Assembly (NCBI RefSeq): GCF_009741275.1
Contig: NZ_WOWS01000001.1
Location: 62,001 to 126,000, forward strand
DNA: 64,000 nt
Direction: 5' to 3'
Source of the DNA: Winogradskyella endarachnes
Lineage (GTDB): Bacteria > Bacteroidota > Bacteroidia > Flavobacteriales > Flavobacteriaceae
Part shown: positions 1-6,986 of the stretch, in pieces
Layout of the letters: each line of letters starts with the position of its first letter
How positions within the stretch are numbered: position 1 is the first letter of the stretch
Position numbers and translations under genes: made by a program
Notes under the pieces: generated by a model
What the model saw: only the letters and a program-made list of their open reading frames with translations
Databases searched by the model: none
What the model was told of the DNA's origin: nothing

Positions 1-721
1 ATTCTATATCTTCAGGGAATTGTCCATGTTCTTTCAAAAATAAAATCTTGTCTTTTTCTCCGTTAGGATTATTAGGAAAAATTAATATTTCGGATTCCCA
101 AAACCCAATATCTGCACTAGAAGTTAAATCTAAAACTTTGTGTAAACCACTGTCATTTAAAAATAGATAAAAACCACCTGTATTTGCTTCACAAGATTCA
201 GGTAAATAATTAAAGTAGAGAATATGATTTACATTTTCAATTCCTAGATTATCATGTAAGAAGATTCTAAAAAGGTAATTGTCACCCTTAAATTCCGTTA
301 TGTTTTCTAAATAGTCAGAAGATTTATTTGTTAAAACTCGTGTAATGACGTACAATTTAGAGTTATCCATTTTAAAACTAAATAAAAATCTAGTTTCGTT
401 ACTCTTCTTTTCAGTTATAGAGATTAAACCGCCAACGAGATACCCTTGTTTATCGTTATATTCTACTTTATACCATGGAGATTCAATGCCATTGTATAGG
501 TAAGTTTTATCTGTAACTTCAATTATTTTTAGAGTTGTTCCAATTTTTAAAAGTGAAATAGTTTTAGCATCTGTAGATGGCTCATTTCTTAATTTTACAT
601 TGTCTCCAAAAAGAAAAACAGTTTGATTGATTTTAAATTCCTGATCATATTCAAATTGACTAGAATTTTGGCCAATAACAATGTTGCAAATAAAAAATAC
701 TAATAATATTATCTTTTTCAT
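1..721 (-). CDS. Secreted SH3-domain protein, 3' end cut by window edge
   Basis: The frame stays open on the minus strand from an ATG at 721 to base 1, giving 240 residues with no stop, so the C-terminus lies outside the window. Residues 1-18 (start MKKIILLVFF) form a hydrophobic signal peptide ending near GQ, so the product is probably exported. Residues 30-105 carry the pattern of a bacterial SH3 domain: VKLRNEPSTDAKTI, then LKIGTTLKIIE, then WYKVEYNDKQGYL. Such domains usually bind cell-wall or other peptide ligands. The remainder is rich in aromatic and acidic residues and I do not recognise it. The next gene, smpB, is in the same direction 80 bp upstream. The domain call is from pattern recognition only. 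Confidence 0.75.
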   Translation of the reverse strand, partial: MKKIILLVFFICNIVIGQNSSQFEYDQEFKINQTVFLFGDNVKLRNEPSTDAKTISLLKIGTTLKIIEVTDKTYLYNGIESPWYKVEYNDKQGYLVGGLISITEKKSNETRFLFSFKMDNSKLYVITRVLTNKSSDYLENITEFKGDNYLFRIFLHDNLGIENVNHILYFNYLPESCEANTGGFYLFLNDSGLHKVLDLTSSADIGFWESEILIFPNNPNGEKDKILFLKEHGQFPEDIE

Positions 722-800
722 CTTGAATTATTTACAAGTGAAGATAATAAAATAGGTTTAATTTGAAATAGAAAACAATAGATATAAAAAGGGATTTTTA

Positions 801-1259
801 TTACCTAAAATCTTTCTTAATACGAGCTAAATTACGCTTGTTGTCGCGATCTTTAATAGTTTCGCGCTTATCGTAGAGTTTTTTACCTTTTCCTAAGCCA
901 ATAATCATTTTGGCATAACCTCTATCATCAACAAAAAGTTTTAAAGGAATAATGGCATTGCCTTTAACGTCAATTTCTTTTTTAAGCTTTTTAAGCTCTT
1001 TTTTATTAAGAAGTAATTTGCGCTCTGCCTTTGGTCTGTGGTTGTAGTAATTACCGTAAGCGTATTCTTCAACCGTCATGTTAATAACAAAAAGCTCTCC
1101 ACGGTCATTAAACTCACAAAAGCTTTCGGCAATAGACGCTTTACTGGCTCTAATAGATTTAATCTCTGTGCCGGTAAGAACAATTCCAGCCGTATATTTA
1201 TCTAATATTTCGTACTGAAATTTGGCTTTCTTATTAAGTATGTTGACCTTATTTTGCAT
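801..1259 (-). CDS. smpB: SsrA-binding protein SmpB
   Basis: SmpB binds the tRNA-like part of tmRNA and delivers it to stalled ribosomes for trans-translation. The protein is 152 residues when started at the ATG at 1259 (MQNKVNILNKKAKF), close to the usual 150-160. Family signatures are visible: YEILDKYTAGIVLTGTEIKS near the N-terminus, the EYAYGN..HRPKAERKLLLNK segment, and the basic tail GKKLYDKRETIKDRDNKR. A longer reading from a TTG at 1268 is unlikely because that codon lies inside a TAnnTTTG promoter box (1266-1273). With the box 6 nt from the ATG the transcript is probably leaderless. No ssrA gene is visible in the window. Confidence 0.96.
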   Translation of the reverse strand: MQNKVNILNKKAKFQYEILDKYTAGIVLTGTEIKSIRASKASIAESFCEFNDRGELFVINMTVEEYAYGNYYNHRPKAERKLLLNKKELKKLKKEIDVKGNAIIPLKLFVDDRGYAKMIIGLGKGKKLYDKRETIKDRDNKRNLARIKKDFR

Positions 1260-1265
1260 GGTTGG

Positions 1266-1273
1266 CAAAGATA
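1266..1273 (-). promoter_or_regulatory. -7 promoter box of smpB
   Basis: TATCTTTG on the minus strand matches the Bacteroidota -7 consensus TAnnTTTG. Only 6 nt separate it from the smpB ATG, so transcription should begin at or next to the start codon. No clear -33 TTTG is seen. Confidence 0.6.
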
Positions 1274-1368
1274 GGTTTTTAGTGAAAATTGTAAAAGTTT
1301 AAAGCTTGAAATGTTTTCTCTATGAATTAAGAATTTGTTAATACGTCATTAATTTGAAATCTAAACTT

Positions 1369-1376
1369 TAGTTTTG
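1369..1376 (+). promoter_or_regulatory. -7 promoter box of the 1406 lipoprotein gene
   Basis: TAGTTTTG matches TAnnTTTG and lies 29 nt before the ATG at 1406. No TTG at a convincing -33 spacing is visible. Confidence 0.45.
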
Positions 1377-1405
1377 CGACTGTGTTTTTAGAAAATAAGT
1401 AACCC

Positions 1406-2191
1406 ATGAAAAATTATATTTTACTCCTATTAATTGCGGTTTGTTTTAGCTGTAAAAATGAAAATACTACAATTGATACATCTGTTATTGAAGGGCATAA
1501 AACGAAATTGACAGCAAATGATATTGTAAACAAATCAATTGAAGTTTCTGGTGGTGAAAAGTTTAAACAATCGAGTTTAAAATTTGAATTTAGAGATGTT
1601 TATTACCAAGCACTTCGTAAAAACCATGAGTTTCTTTTAGTTAGAATTTTAGTAAAAGATAACGATTCTATTTTTGATATGTTAAGTAATGTTGGTTTTG
1701 AACGTTACGACAATAAAGACTTCGTAAAGCTTGAAGATTCTATTGCCAAAACCTACGAAGCCTCTGTAAATTCTGTACATTATTTTTCAGTTTTACCTTA
1801 TGGATTAAATGACGAGGCTGTGAACAAAACATTATTAGCTGATGAGCAAATAAAGGGCAAAGATTATTATAAAGTAAAAGTGACTTTTAATAAAAATGGA
1901 GGAGGAGAAGATTTTGAAGATGTGTTTGTGTATTGGTTTGATAAGCAGAACTTTAAGATGGATTATTTAGCATACTCATATAACGAAGCATTTGGTGTGG
2001 GAATGCGTTTTAGAGAAGCCTATAATGAGCGTTATATTAACGGTTTACGTTTTGTAGATTATAATAACTATAAAACAAAAGATACAGAAATAAAGCTCGA
2101 AGATTTAGGTAAAGACTTTGAAAATAATCAATTAGAATTATTGTCTAAAATTGAATTAGAGAATGTAGAAGTACAGTTAATTAACAACTGA
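1406..2191 (+). CDS. DUF6503-like lipoprotein
   Basis: 261 residues. The N-terminus has a short basic, hydrophobic signal followed by CFSC, so C16 is the likely lipidated cysteine and the protein is probably anchored in the envelope. After a linker comes a beta-rich region (DIVNKSIEVSGGEKF, then LKFEFRDVYYQALRKNHEF, then VYWFDKQNFKMDYLAY) that resembles the Bacteroidota family DUF6503. That family is sometimes mislabelled as deoxyribose-phosphate aldolase, but nothing aldolase-like is visible here. Its function is unknown. The 3' end overlaps the convergent phosphatase gene by 15 bp, so the two mRNAs are complementary at their ends. Confidence 0.85.
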   Translation: MKNYILLLLIAVCFSCKNENTTIDTSVIEGHKTKLTANDIVNKSIEVSGGEKFKQSSLKFEFRDVYYQALRKNHEFLLVRILVKDNDSIFDMLSNVGFERYDNKDFVKLEDSIAKTYEASVNSVHYFSVLPYGLNDEAVNKTLLADEQIKGKDYYKVKVTFNKNGGGEDFEDVFVYWFDKQNFKMDYLAYSYNEAFGVGMRFREAYNERYINGLRFVDYNNYKTKDTEIKLEDLGKDFENNQLELLSKIELENVEVQLINN

Positions 2192-2698
2192 TAATTCAGA
2201 CGTTTTTTTGCCATCTTTTGTGAAGGTTACTTTGTATAAGTTGGCATTATTATGATCTTCAATATCATCGTATTTTTCTTCGTTTATTAAAGCATTTACA
2301 AATTTTGGTGTAGTGTTACTGTGACCAACAATTAATACGGTTTTACCTTTTGTTTTCTCTTTAAATTCTTCAATTTTAAAGTCAGAAGGATTATAAAAAT
2401 GAATCACTAAATCATTTGCCTTTGCAGTTGGCGTTGCGGTCTCTTTTGTTCTATTATAATCTGTAGAATAAACAGCGTCAAATTTAATACCTTTAAAGTG
2501 TTTATTCCAATTATTGGCACGCTGGCGGCCAAAAGAAGTTAAATGTGGATCCTTATTTTTTTTATCACCTCTATCTTTTTCGGCATGTCTTATTAAGTAG
2601 TATGTAGCAATTACATTTTCATTTTGTTCAGTTTCTTTTTCTTTACAAGAGGGAAATACTACTAAAGTTAAGAGAAGTATTAGTATTAATTTTTTCAT
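2177..2698 (-). CDS. Histidine phosphatase (phosphoglycerate mutase-like) lipoprotein
   Basis: 173 residues. The signal peptide ends VVFPSC (C18), suggesting a lipoprotein. The catalytic core has the family RHG-type motif as LIRHAEK (R37, H38, phospho-accepting His38), a second arginine in STDYNRTKET (R83) and a second histidine in GHSN (H126). This is the short SixA-like arrangement of the histidine phosphatase superfamily, so a phosphomonoesterase acting in the periplasm or on the outer membrane is likely. The substrate cannot be inferred. The gene stands alone and its 3' end overlaps the neighbouring lipoprotein gene. Confidence 0.88.
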   Translation of the reverse strand: MKKLILILLLTLVVFPSCKEKETEQNENVIATYYLIRHAEKDRGDKKNKDPHLTSFGRQRANNWNKHFKGIKFDAVYSTDYNRTKETATPTAKANDLVIHFYNPSDFKIEEFKEKTKGKTVLIVGHSNTTPKFVNALINEEKYDDIEDHNNANLYKVTFTKDGKKTSELSVVN

Positions 2699-2769
2699 AT
2701 TAGATAAAAGAATCTGATTAAGTATTACTATATAGCGTACTACGAATTTAGTGATTTATATTGTAGATT

Positions 2770-2979
2770 TTAAATTACTTTTTTACTAAGTTTTAAATTA
2801 GTAGGAATAATTACATTGTGTTCAGATTTTTCTAGTAATAGCTTTAAAAGTTTTTGGATATCTTCAGGCTTATAATCTTTAATGTTGATAGATATATCTG
2901 ATTTTATCTTGAATTCTAAATTCAAAGTTTTAGTAATTCTATTATGGTTTATCTGAATTAGATTGGGCAAAAGTCTCAT
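2770..2979 (-). CDS. Small protein of unknown function, coupled to upstream membrane gene
   Basis: 69 residues and not recognised. Its ATG overlaps the stop of the preceding gene in an ATGA arrangement (2976-2979), which suggests translational coupling and supports it being real. The sequence alternates basic beta-strand-like stretches (ITKTLNLEFKIKSDISINIKDY) with one amphipathic helix (PEDIQKLLKLLLEKSE). It has no signal peptide and no cysteines, so it is probably cytoplasmic. Confidence 0.6.
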   Translation of the reverse strand: MRLLPNLIQINHNRITKTLNLEFKIKSDISINIKDYKPEDIQKLLKLLLEKSEHNVIIPTNLKLSKKVI

Positions 2980-3368
2980 TTTAAACCAACGTTGATTAAG
3001 ATATAATTTATCCTCGTATATGGCGTTTTTACTTTATAAATAAACCACATTACAAAGTTTACAATTGGTATAGACCATAAACATAAAATAAATAAAATTT
3101 CAAATTCTGAAATGTTGCCTTGCAAGATATATAAAACGGAAATTAGTATGGCGAAAATTAAATCAAATACATCAATTGATTTACCTTGACTACGGAATTT
3201 ATATTCGTTATTAAAGTTGTTTTTAAAAATTGATAATTCCCAAATAATGAGTGTAAGATAAATGAGAACAACAATTGAAATATTGAGGTAAGTTGAATAG
3301 AATGTATCCAATAATTGAAATGCAATTAAACTGCTTAATAAGATAATAATTGCAATGAAATATTTCAT
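2976..3368 (-). CDS. Small four-helix membrane protein, unknown function
   Basis: 130 residues with four predicted membrane helices, at about 3-20, 28-47, 67-84 and 90-111, and a basic loop (NNFNNEYKFRSQGKS) between helices 2 and 3. I recognise no family. It lies 15 bp downstream of deoD in the same direction and overlaps the 69-residue gene by 4 bp, so the three may be co-transcribed. The context does not reveal a role in nucleoside metabolism. Confidence 0.7.
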   Translation of the reverse strand: MKYFIAIIILLSSLIAFQLLDTFYSTYLNISIVVLIYLTLIIWELSIFKNNFNNEYKFRSQGKSIDVFDLIFAILISVLYILQGNISEFEILFILCLWSIPIVNFVMWFIYKVKTPYTRINYILINVGLK

Positions 3369-3383
3369 CTATTAATAGTGTTA

Positions 3384-4082
3384 TTACGCCAATTCTAAAG
3401 CGATTTCTATCATGTTTTTAAACGTAGTTTCACGTTCTTTACTCGATGTAGTTTCTCCAGTAACTAAAGAATCTGAGATGGTTAAAATAGCTAAAGCATT
3501 TGCATTATGTTTTGCAGCTACGGTATATAAACCTGCAGCTTCCATTTCTACACAAAGTACACCAAATTTAGACCACTTTTTAAAGGATTCTTTATCATCT
3601 TCGTAAAACTCATCTGAAGATAAAACATTACCTGCTTTAATCTCTATGTTTTTTTCGCGCGCTGCTTCTACAGCTTTTGTAAACAAACTAAAATCTGCTG
3701 TAGGTGCATAATCAGCACCACCAAAACGTAATTTGTTAATACCAGAATTAGAAGACGCAGACATAGCTAAAACAATATCTCTAATTTTTATATCCTTTTG
3801 GTAAGAGCCAGCACTACCAACTCTAATGAGATTTTTTACGCCATATTCTGTTATTAATTCATTGGCATAAATAGATATACTTGGAACTCCCATACCTGTT
3901 CCCATTACAGAAATTGGTTTGCCATTATAGGTGCCAGTATAGCCTAGCATTCCTCTAACTTTGTTAAAGCAAACCGGTTTTTTAAAAAATGTTTCAGCAA
4001 CCCATTTAGCTCTTAAAGGATCTCCTGGTAGTAAAATAGTTTCTGCTATTTCACCTTTTTTAGCTTCAATATGTACACTCAT
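3384..4082 (-). CDS. deoD: Purine nucleoside phosphorylase, DeoD type
   Basis: Cleaves purine (deoxy)ribonucleosides with phosphate to the base and (deoxy)ribose-1-phosphate. It is 232 residues, the usual length of the hexameric bacterial class. Visible motifs are the phosphate-binding [11 protein letters not shown] (G20-R24), [20 protein letters not shown], the nucleoside-binding VEMEAAGLY (E179, M180, E181) and the catalytic Asp in ISDS (D204). The gene lies in the same direction as deoC, 194 bp away, so the two could form a deoxynucleoside catabolic pair. A -7 box ends 4 nt before the ATG, which predicts a leaderless mRNA. Confidence 0.97.
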   Translation of the reverse strand: MSVHIEAKKGEIAETILLPGDPLRAKWVAETFFKKPVCFNKVRGMLGYTGTYNGKPISVMGTGMGVPSISIYANELITEYGVKNLIRVGSAGSYQKDIKIRDIVLAMSASSNSGINKLRFGGADYAPTADFSLFTKAVEAAREKNIEIKAGNVLSSDEFYEDDKESFKKWSKFGVLCVEMEAAGLYTVAAKHNANALAILTISDSLVTGETTSSKERETTFKNMIEIALELA

Positions 4083-4086
4083 ATTG

Positions 4087-4094
4087 CAAAGTTA
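4087..4094 (-). promoter_or_regulatory. -7 promoter box of deoD
   Basis: TAACTTTG on the minus strand matches TAnnTTTG. It is separated from the deoD ATG by 4 nt, so the start of transcription should coincide with the start codon. Confidence 0.6.
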
Positions 4095-4276
4095 GGTAAA
4101 GAAGTGATTTAAGTTTTTTATTTTATATCAAATTTCTTGTCTTTGGTCTTAATTTTTTCGAATGACTTATGTTATTAAAATTTAACATAAGAAACTGAGA
4201 GCATTAAATTAACTTGAATATAATTCGAAATTAAAAAAGCTTAAATCTTTTTATTAAGGTAATTAGTGTATAATTT

Positions 4277-4942
4277 CTAATAGGCTGCTGTTGAATATTC
4301 GTCATTCATCATTGCAACACCTGCAGAAGCACCAATTCTAGAAACGCCAACTTCTATATATTTTAGTGCTGTTTCAGCATCTCTAATTCCGCCAGAAGCT
4401 TTTATTTTAAGCTGACCTCTTACCGTTTTTTTCATAATTTTCACGGCAGTTAATGTTGCTCCGCTTTTAGAAAATCCTGTTGATGTTTTTACAAAATCGG
4501 CTTTGGCATCTATACAGATTTCGCAAGCTTTTACAATTTCGTTTTTAGAAAGTTCACTGATTTCTAAAATTACTTTTAGCGTTGTAAAACCTATGGCTTT
4601 CTTTACTTTACTGATGTCTTTGAGAACAGCAAGGTAATTTTTGCTCTTAAGACGACCAATATTAATAACCATATCGATTTCTGTTGCGCCTTGGTCTATA
4701 GCATTTTTTGCTTCAAATATTTTGGCTTCTGTAGACATTGCACCAAGTGGAAAACCAACTACAGAGCAAATTTTAACATTAGAACGACCTATAGCTTGTT
4801 TAGCTAATGCAACATAATTACTGTTTACACAAACAGAGTAAAAACGGTATTTTAATGCTTCGTCACAAAGTTTTAGGATGTCCGCTTCGGTTGCTGAAGG
4901 GCTTAATAGAGTATGGTCAATAAATTTATTTAATTCTATCAT
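4277..4942 (-). CDS. deoC: Deoxyribose-phosphate aldolase
   Basis: Splits 2-deoxyribose-5-phosphate into glyceraldehyde-3-phosphate and acetaldehyde, the last step of deoxynucleoside breakdown. It is 221 residues, typical for the short bacterial form. The Schiff-base lysine is in VKTSTGF (K152), the second active-site lysine in KIKASGGIRD (K181) and the acidic residue in TEIDMVIN (D90). It is upstream of deoD on the same strand with a 194-bp gap, so it may or may not share a transcript. The gap holds no gene. Confidence 0.97.
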   Translation of the reverse strand: MIELNKFIDHTLLSPSATEADILKLCDEALKYRFYSVCVNSNYVALAKQAIGRSNVKICSVVGFPLGAMSTEAKIFEAKNAIDQGATEIDMVINIGRLKSKNYLAVLKDISKVKKAIGFTTLKVILEISELSKNEIVKACEICIDAKADFVKTSTGFSKSGATLTAVKIMKKTVRGQLKIKASGGIRDAETALKYIEVGVSRIGASAGVAMMNDEYSTAAY

Positions 4943-5384
4943 AAAAAGTTAGGGCTTTTGTACTTAAAATTAATTGCAATAATTCCCGTATTATGTCATG
5001 GGAACACAACAAATATTGATTAAACTTAAAAGGTAACGTTAGAATTAAATAGCTCGACAAAGTTAATATTTATCCGTTAAAAAGCATTAAAACGTTGGAA
5101 AAATATTGTGCATTTCGTCGAATATATTTTTATAAAATTATAAGCACTTGATAGTCAGTTAATTAAGAATTAAGAATAAATAAACTCTTTGTAAGAAAAT
5201 GTTAGATGTGTATTTCTTTGTTTAAACGTGTTAAAAAATACTTAATCAATCATTAATAAGCGTTAGTATTAAAGTAAAATTAACGCTACAATGATAAACC
5301 TAATTACGTATAATTTAAATTTTATTTACAATAAAGTAGCCAGAAGAAATCCTCTTATTATATTGAAGCATTAAATACAAAGAA
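4943..5384. other. Divergent intergenic region deoC / mqo
   Basis: 442 bp with no convincing gene. A minus-strand TAnnTTTG match (TAACTTTG, 5058-5065) could serve deoC with a leader of about 110 nt. The rest is A+T rich. No strong hairpin, repeat array or RNA gene is apparent. A 27-codon ORF at 5291-5374 just before mqo is too short to support. Confidence 0.5.
5058..5065 (-). promoter_or_regulatory. Possible -7 box for deoC
   Basis: TAACTTTG on the minus strand is a full TAnnTTTG match, about 115 nt from the deoC ATG. No -33 TTG is obvious, and chance matches are expected in A+T-rich DNA. Confidence 0.35.
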
Positions 5385-6872
5385 ATGACCAAAAAACTAA
5401 ATGCTAAAATAGAATACGATTTAATTTGTGTAGGAGGTGGTATAATGAGCGCAACCTTAGCATTAATTTCTAAAATATTACAACCAAAATTAAAGGTGCT
5501 AATTGTTGAGCGGTTAAATAATGTTGCACAAGAGAGTTCTGCAGCATGGAACAATGCAGGCACAGGCCATTCTGCTTTGTGTGAATTAAATTATTGTCCA
5601 CAAGGCAAAGATGGCCATGTTTCAATTAATAAAGCCATAGAGATTTGTAAACAGTTTGAAGTCTCAAAACAGTTTTGGTCTTTTTTAGTTAATGAAGGTT
5701 TAATTGAAAACCCTGAAGATTTTATAAAAAATGTACCACATCACAGTTGGGTAACTGGAAAGGAAAATTCAGATTATTTAGAAGCACGCTACAAAGCTTT
5801 TAAAAAACACTATTTATTTGATACAATAGAGTTTACAAGAGATGTTGAAAAAATGAAATCGTGGTTTCCTTTAATAGCCAGTGATAGGTCTGTTAATGAA
5901 GACATGGCAGCATCTCGTATTAGTAGAGGCACAGAGGTTAATTATGGCAATCTTACTCAGCAACTTTTTCAAATTTTAGAAACTAAGTTTAATACGCCTG
6001 TTCATTGCAATATTGAAGTGCAAGATGTAGATCCTAGTTTAGATATAGATTGGACGGTTGAATTAAAAGATTTAGAAACAAAAACTATTCATCAAATAGA
6101 ATCTAAGCATGTTTTTATAGGTGCAGGAGGTGCAAGTTTGTTGTTGCTTCAAAAAGTTGAAATAGAGGAGAAGGAAGGCTATGGCGGTTTTCCCGTAAGT
6201 GGCGAATGGTTGGTTTGTAAAAATGAAGCTATAATTAATCAACACAACGCTAAAGTCTACAGTAAAGCAGGCCCTAATGATCCACCAATGTCTACACCAC
6301 ATTTAGATACAAGATATATTAATGGTAAACGAGAATTACTATTTGGTCCATTTGCAGGTTTTAGTCCTAAATTTTTAAAAGAAGGGTCTTACTTAGATTT
6401 AGTAAAGTCCATTAAATTTGATAATTTGTCGCCAATGCTAGGTGCTTTTTGGCATAATTTGCCATTAACTCGGTATTTGGTAGAACAAGTAAGTATGAGC
6501 CATGACGATCGCATGGATGAATTACGTAAGTTTTACAAAAATGCAAAGCGTGAAGATTGGGAGTTATTGGTGGCAGGTCAGCGTGTTCAAATTATTAAAA
6601 AGGACGATTTTGAAGGTGGAAAGTTGCAATTTGGTACAGAAGTAGTTAGTAGTAAAGACGGCAGTATAACGTGCCTTTTAGGAGCTTCGCCTGGAGCTTC
6701 TACAGCAGTGCATGTAATGATGACTGTTATAGAAAAGGCATTTCCAGAAATTCTTAATTCTGAAAAAGGAAAGCAATTACTAAAGGTTATGATACCTATG
6801 TGGAAATCAGAATTAACCCAAGAGTTGTTTGAAACTCAACTTAAAAAATCAAAGATTGCATTAAAATTGTAA
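5385..6872 (+). CDS. mqo: Malate:quinone oxidoreductase
   Basis: A peripheral-membrane FAD enzyme that oxidises malate to oxaloacetate and passes the electrons to quinone, replacing or supplementing NAD-malate dehydrogenase in the TCA cycle. It is 495 residues, the normal length. The N-terminal FAD-binding motif is ICVGGGIMSATLA (about 15-27). Other family blocks are SSAAWNNAGTGHSALCELNY, FIGAGGASLLLLQK, GFPVSGEWLVC, FGPFAGFSPKFL and the C-terminal LGASPGASTAVHVM. It is monocistronic, ending before a strong hairpin shared with the convergent clpB. Confidence 0.97.
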   Translation: MTKKLNAKIEYDLICVGGGIMSATLALISKILQPKLKVLIVERLNNVAQESSAAWNNAGTGHSALCELNYCPQGKDGHVSINKAIEICKQFEVSKQFWSFLVNEGLIENPEDFIKNVPHHSWVTGKENSDYLEARYKAFKKHYLFDTIEFTRDVEKMKSWFPLIASDRSVNEDMAASRISRGTEVNYGNLTQQLFQILETKFNTPVHCNIEVQDVDPSLDIDWTVELKDLETKTIHQIESKHVFIGAGGASLLLLQKVEIEEKEGYGGFPVSGEWLVCKNEAIINQHNAKVYSKAGPNDPPMSTPHLDTRYINGKRELLFGPFAGFSPKFLKEGSYLDLVKSIKFDNLSPMLGAFWHNLPLTRYLVEQVSMSHDDRMDELRKFYKNAKREDWELLVAGQRVQIIKKDDFEGGKLQFGTEVVSSKDGSITCLLGASPGASTAVHVMMTVIEKAFPEILNSEKGKQLLKVMIPMWKSELTQELFETQLKKSKIALKL

Positions 6873-6893
6873 TAATTATTTATATTAAACAGG

Positions 6894-6937
6894 AAGAGCA
6901 ACACGCCTTCCAAGCGCTTGGAATTTGTGTTGCTCTT
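6894..6937. terminator. Large nested hairpin between convergent mqo and clpB
   Basis: The outer arms AAGAGCAACAC (6894-6904) and GTGTTGCTCTT (6927-6937) pair perfectly over 11 bp. Inside them lies a second perfect 16-bp palindrome, TTCCAAGCGCTTGGAA (6908-6923). Its position between two convergent genes fits a bidirectional terminator, but there is no long U tract on either side. Confidence 0.65.
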
Positions 6938-6986
6938 AACCAACCAATCATTATAAAGACTGTTTTTAGTCTAAATTGTTACAGTT

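Noticed and set aside
2177-2191. Overlap of two convergent genes considered as an error
   Set aside because: Both C-termini fit their families in length, so a 15-bp convergent overlap is plausible.
1406-2191. Calling this lipoprotein a deoxyribose-phosphate aldolase, as some databases label the family
   Set aside because: No aldolase lysine motif is present; the true DeoC is at 4277-4942.
4083-4276. tRNA or small RNA between deoD and deoC
   Set aside because: No cloverleaf, no strong hairpin and no promoter plus terminator pair could be seen.
5291-5374. 27-codon ORF directly before mqo (starts ATG ATA AAC)
   Set aside because: Too short, no recognisable features, and its overlap with the mqo leader is better read as non-coding.
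5315-5563. Minus-strand ORF of 82 codons across the start of mqo
   Set aside because: Antisense to a well-supported gene, no family features; typical shadow frame.
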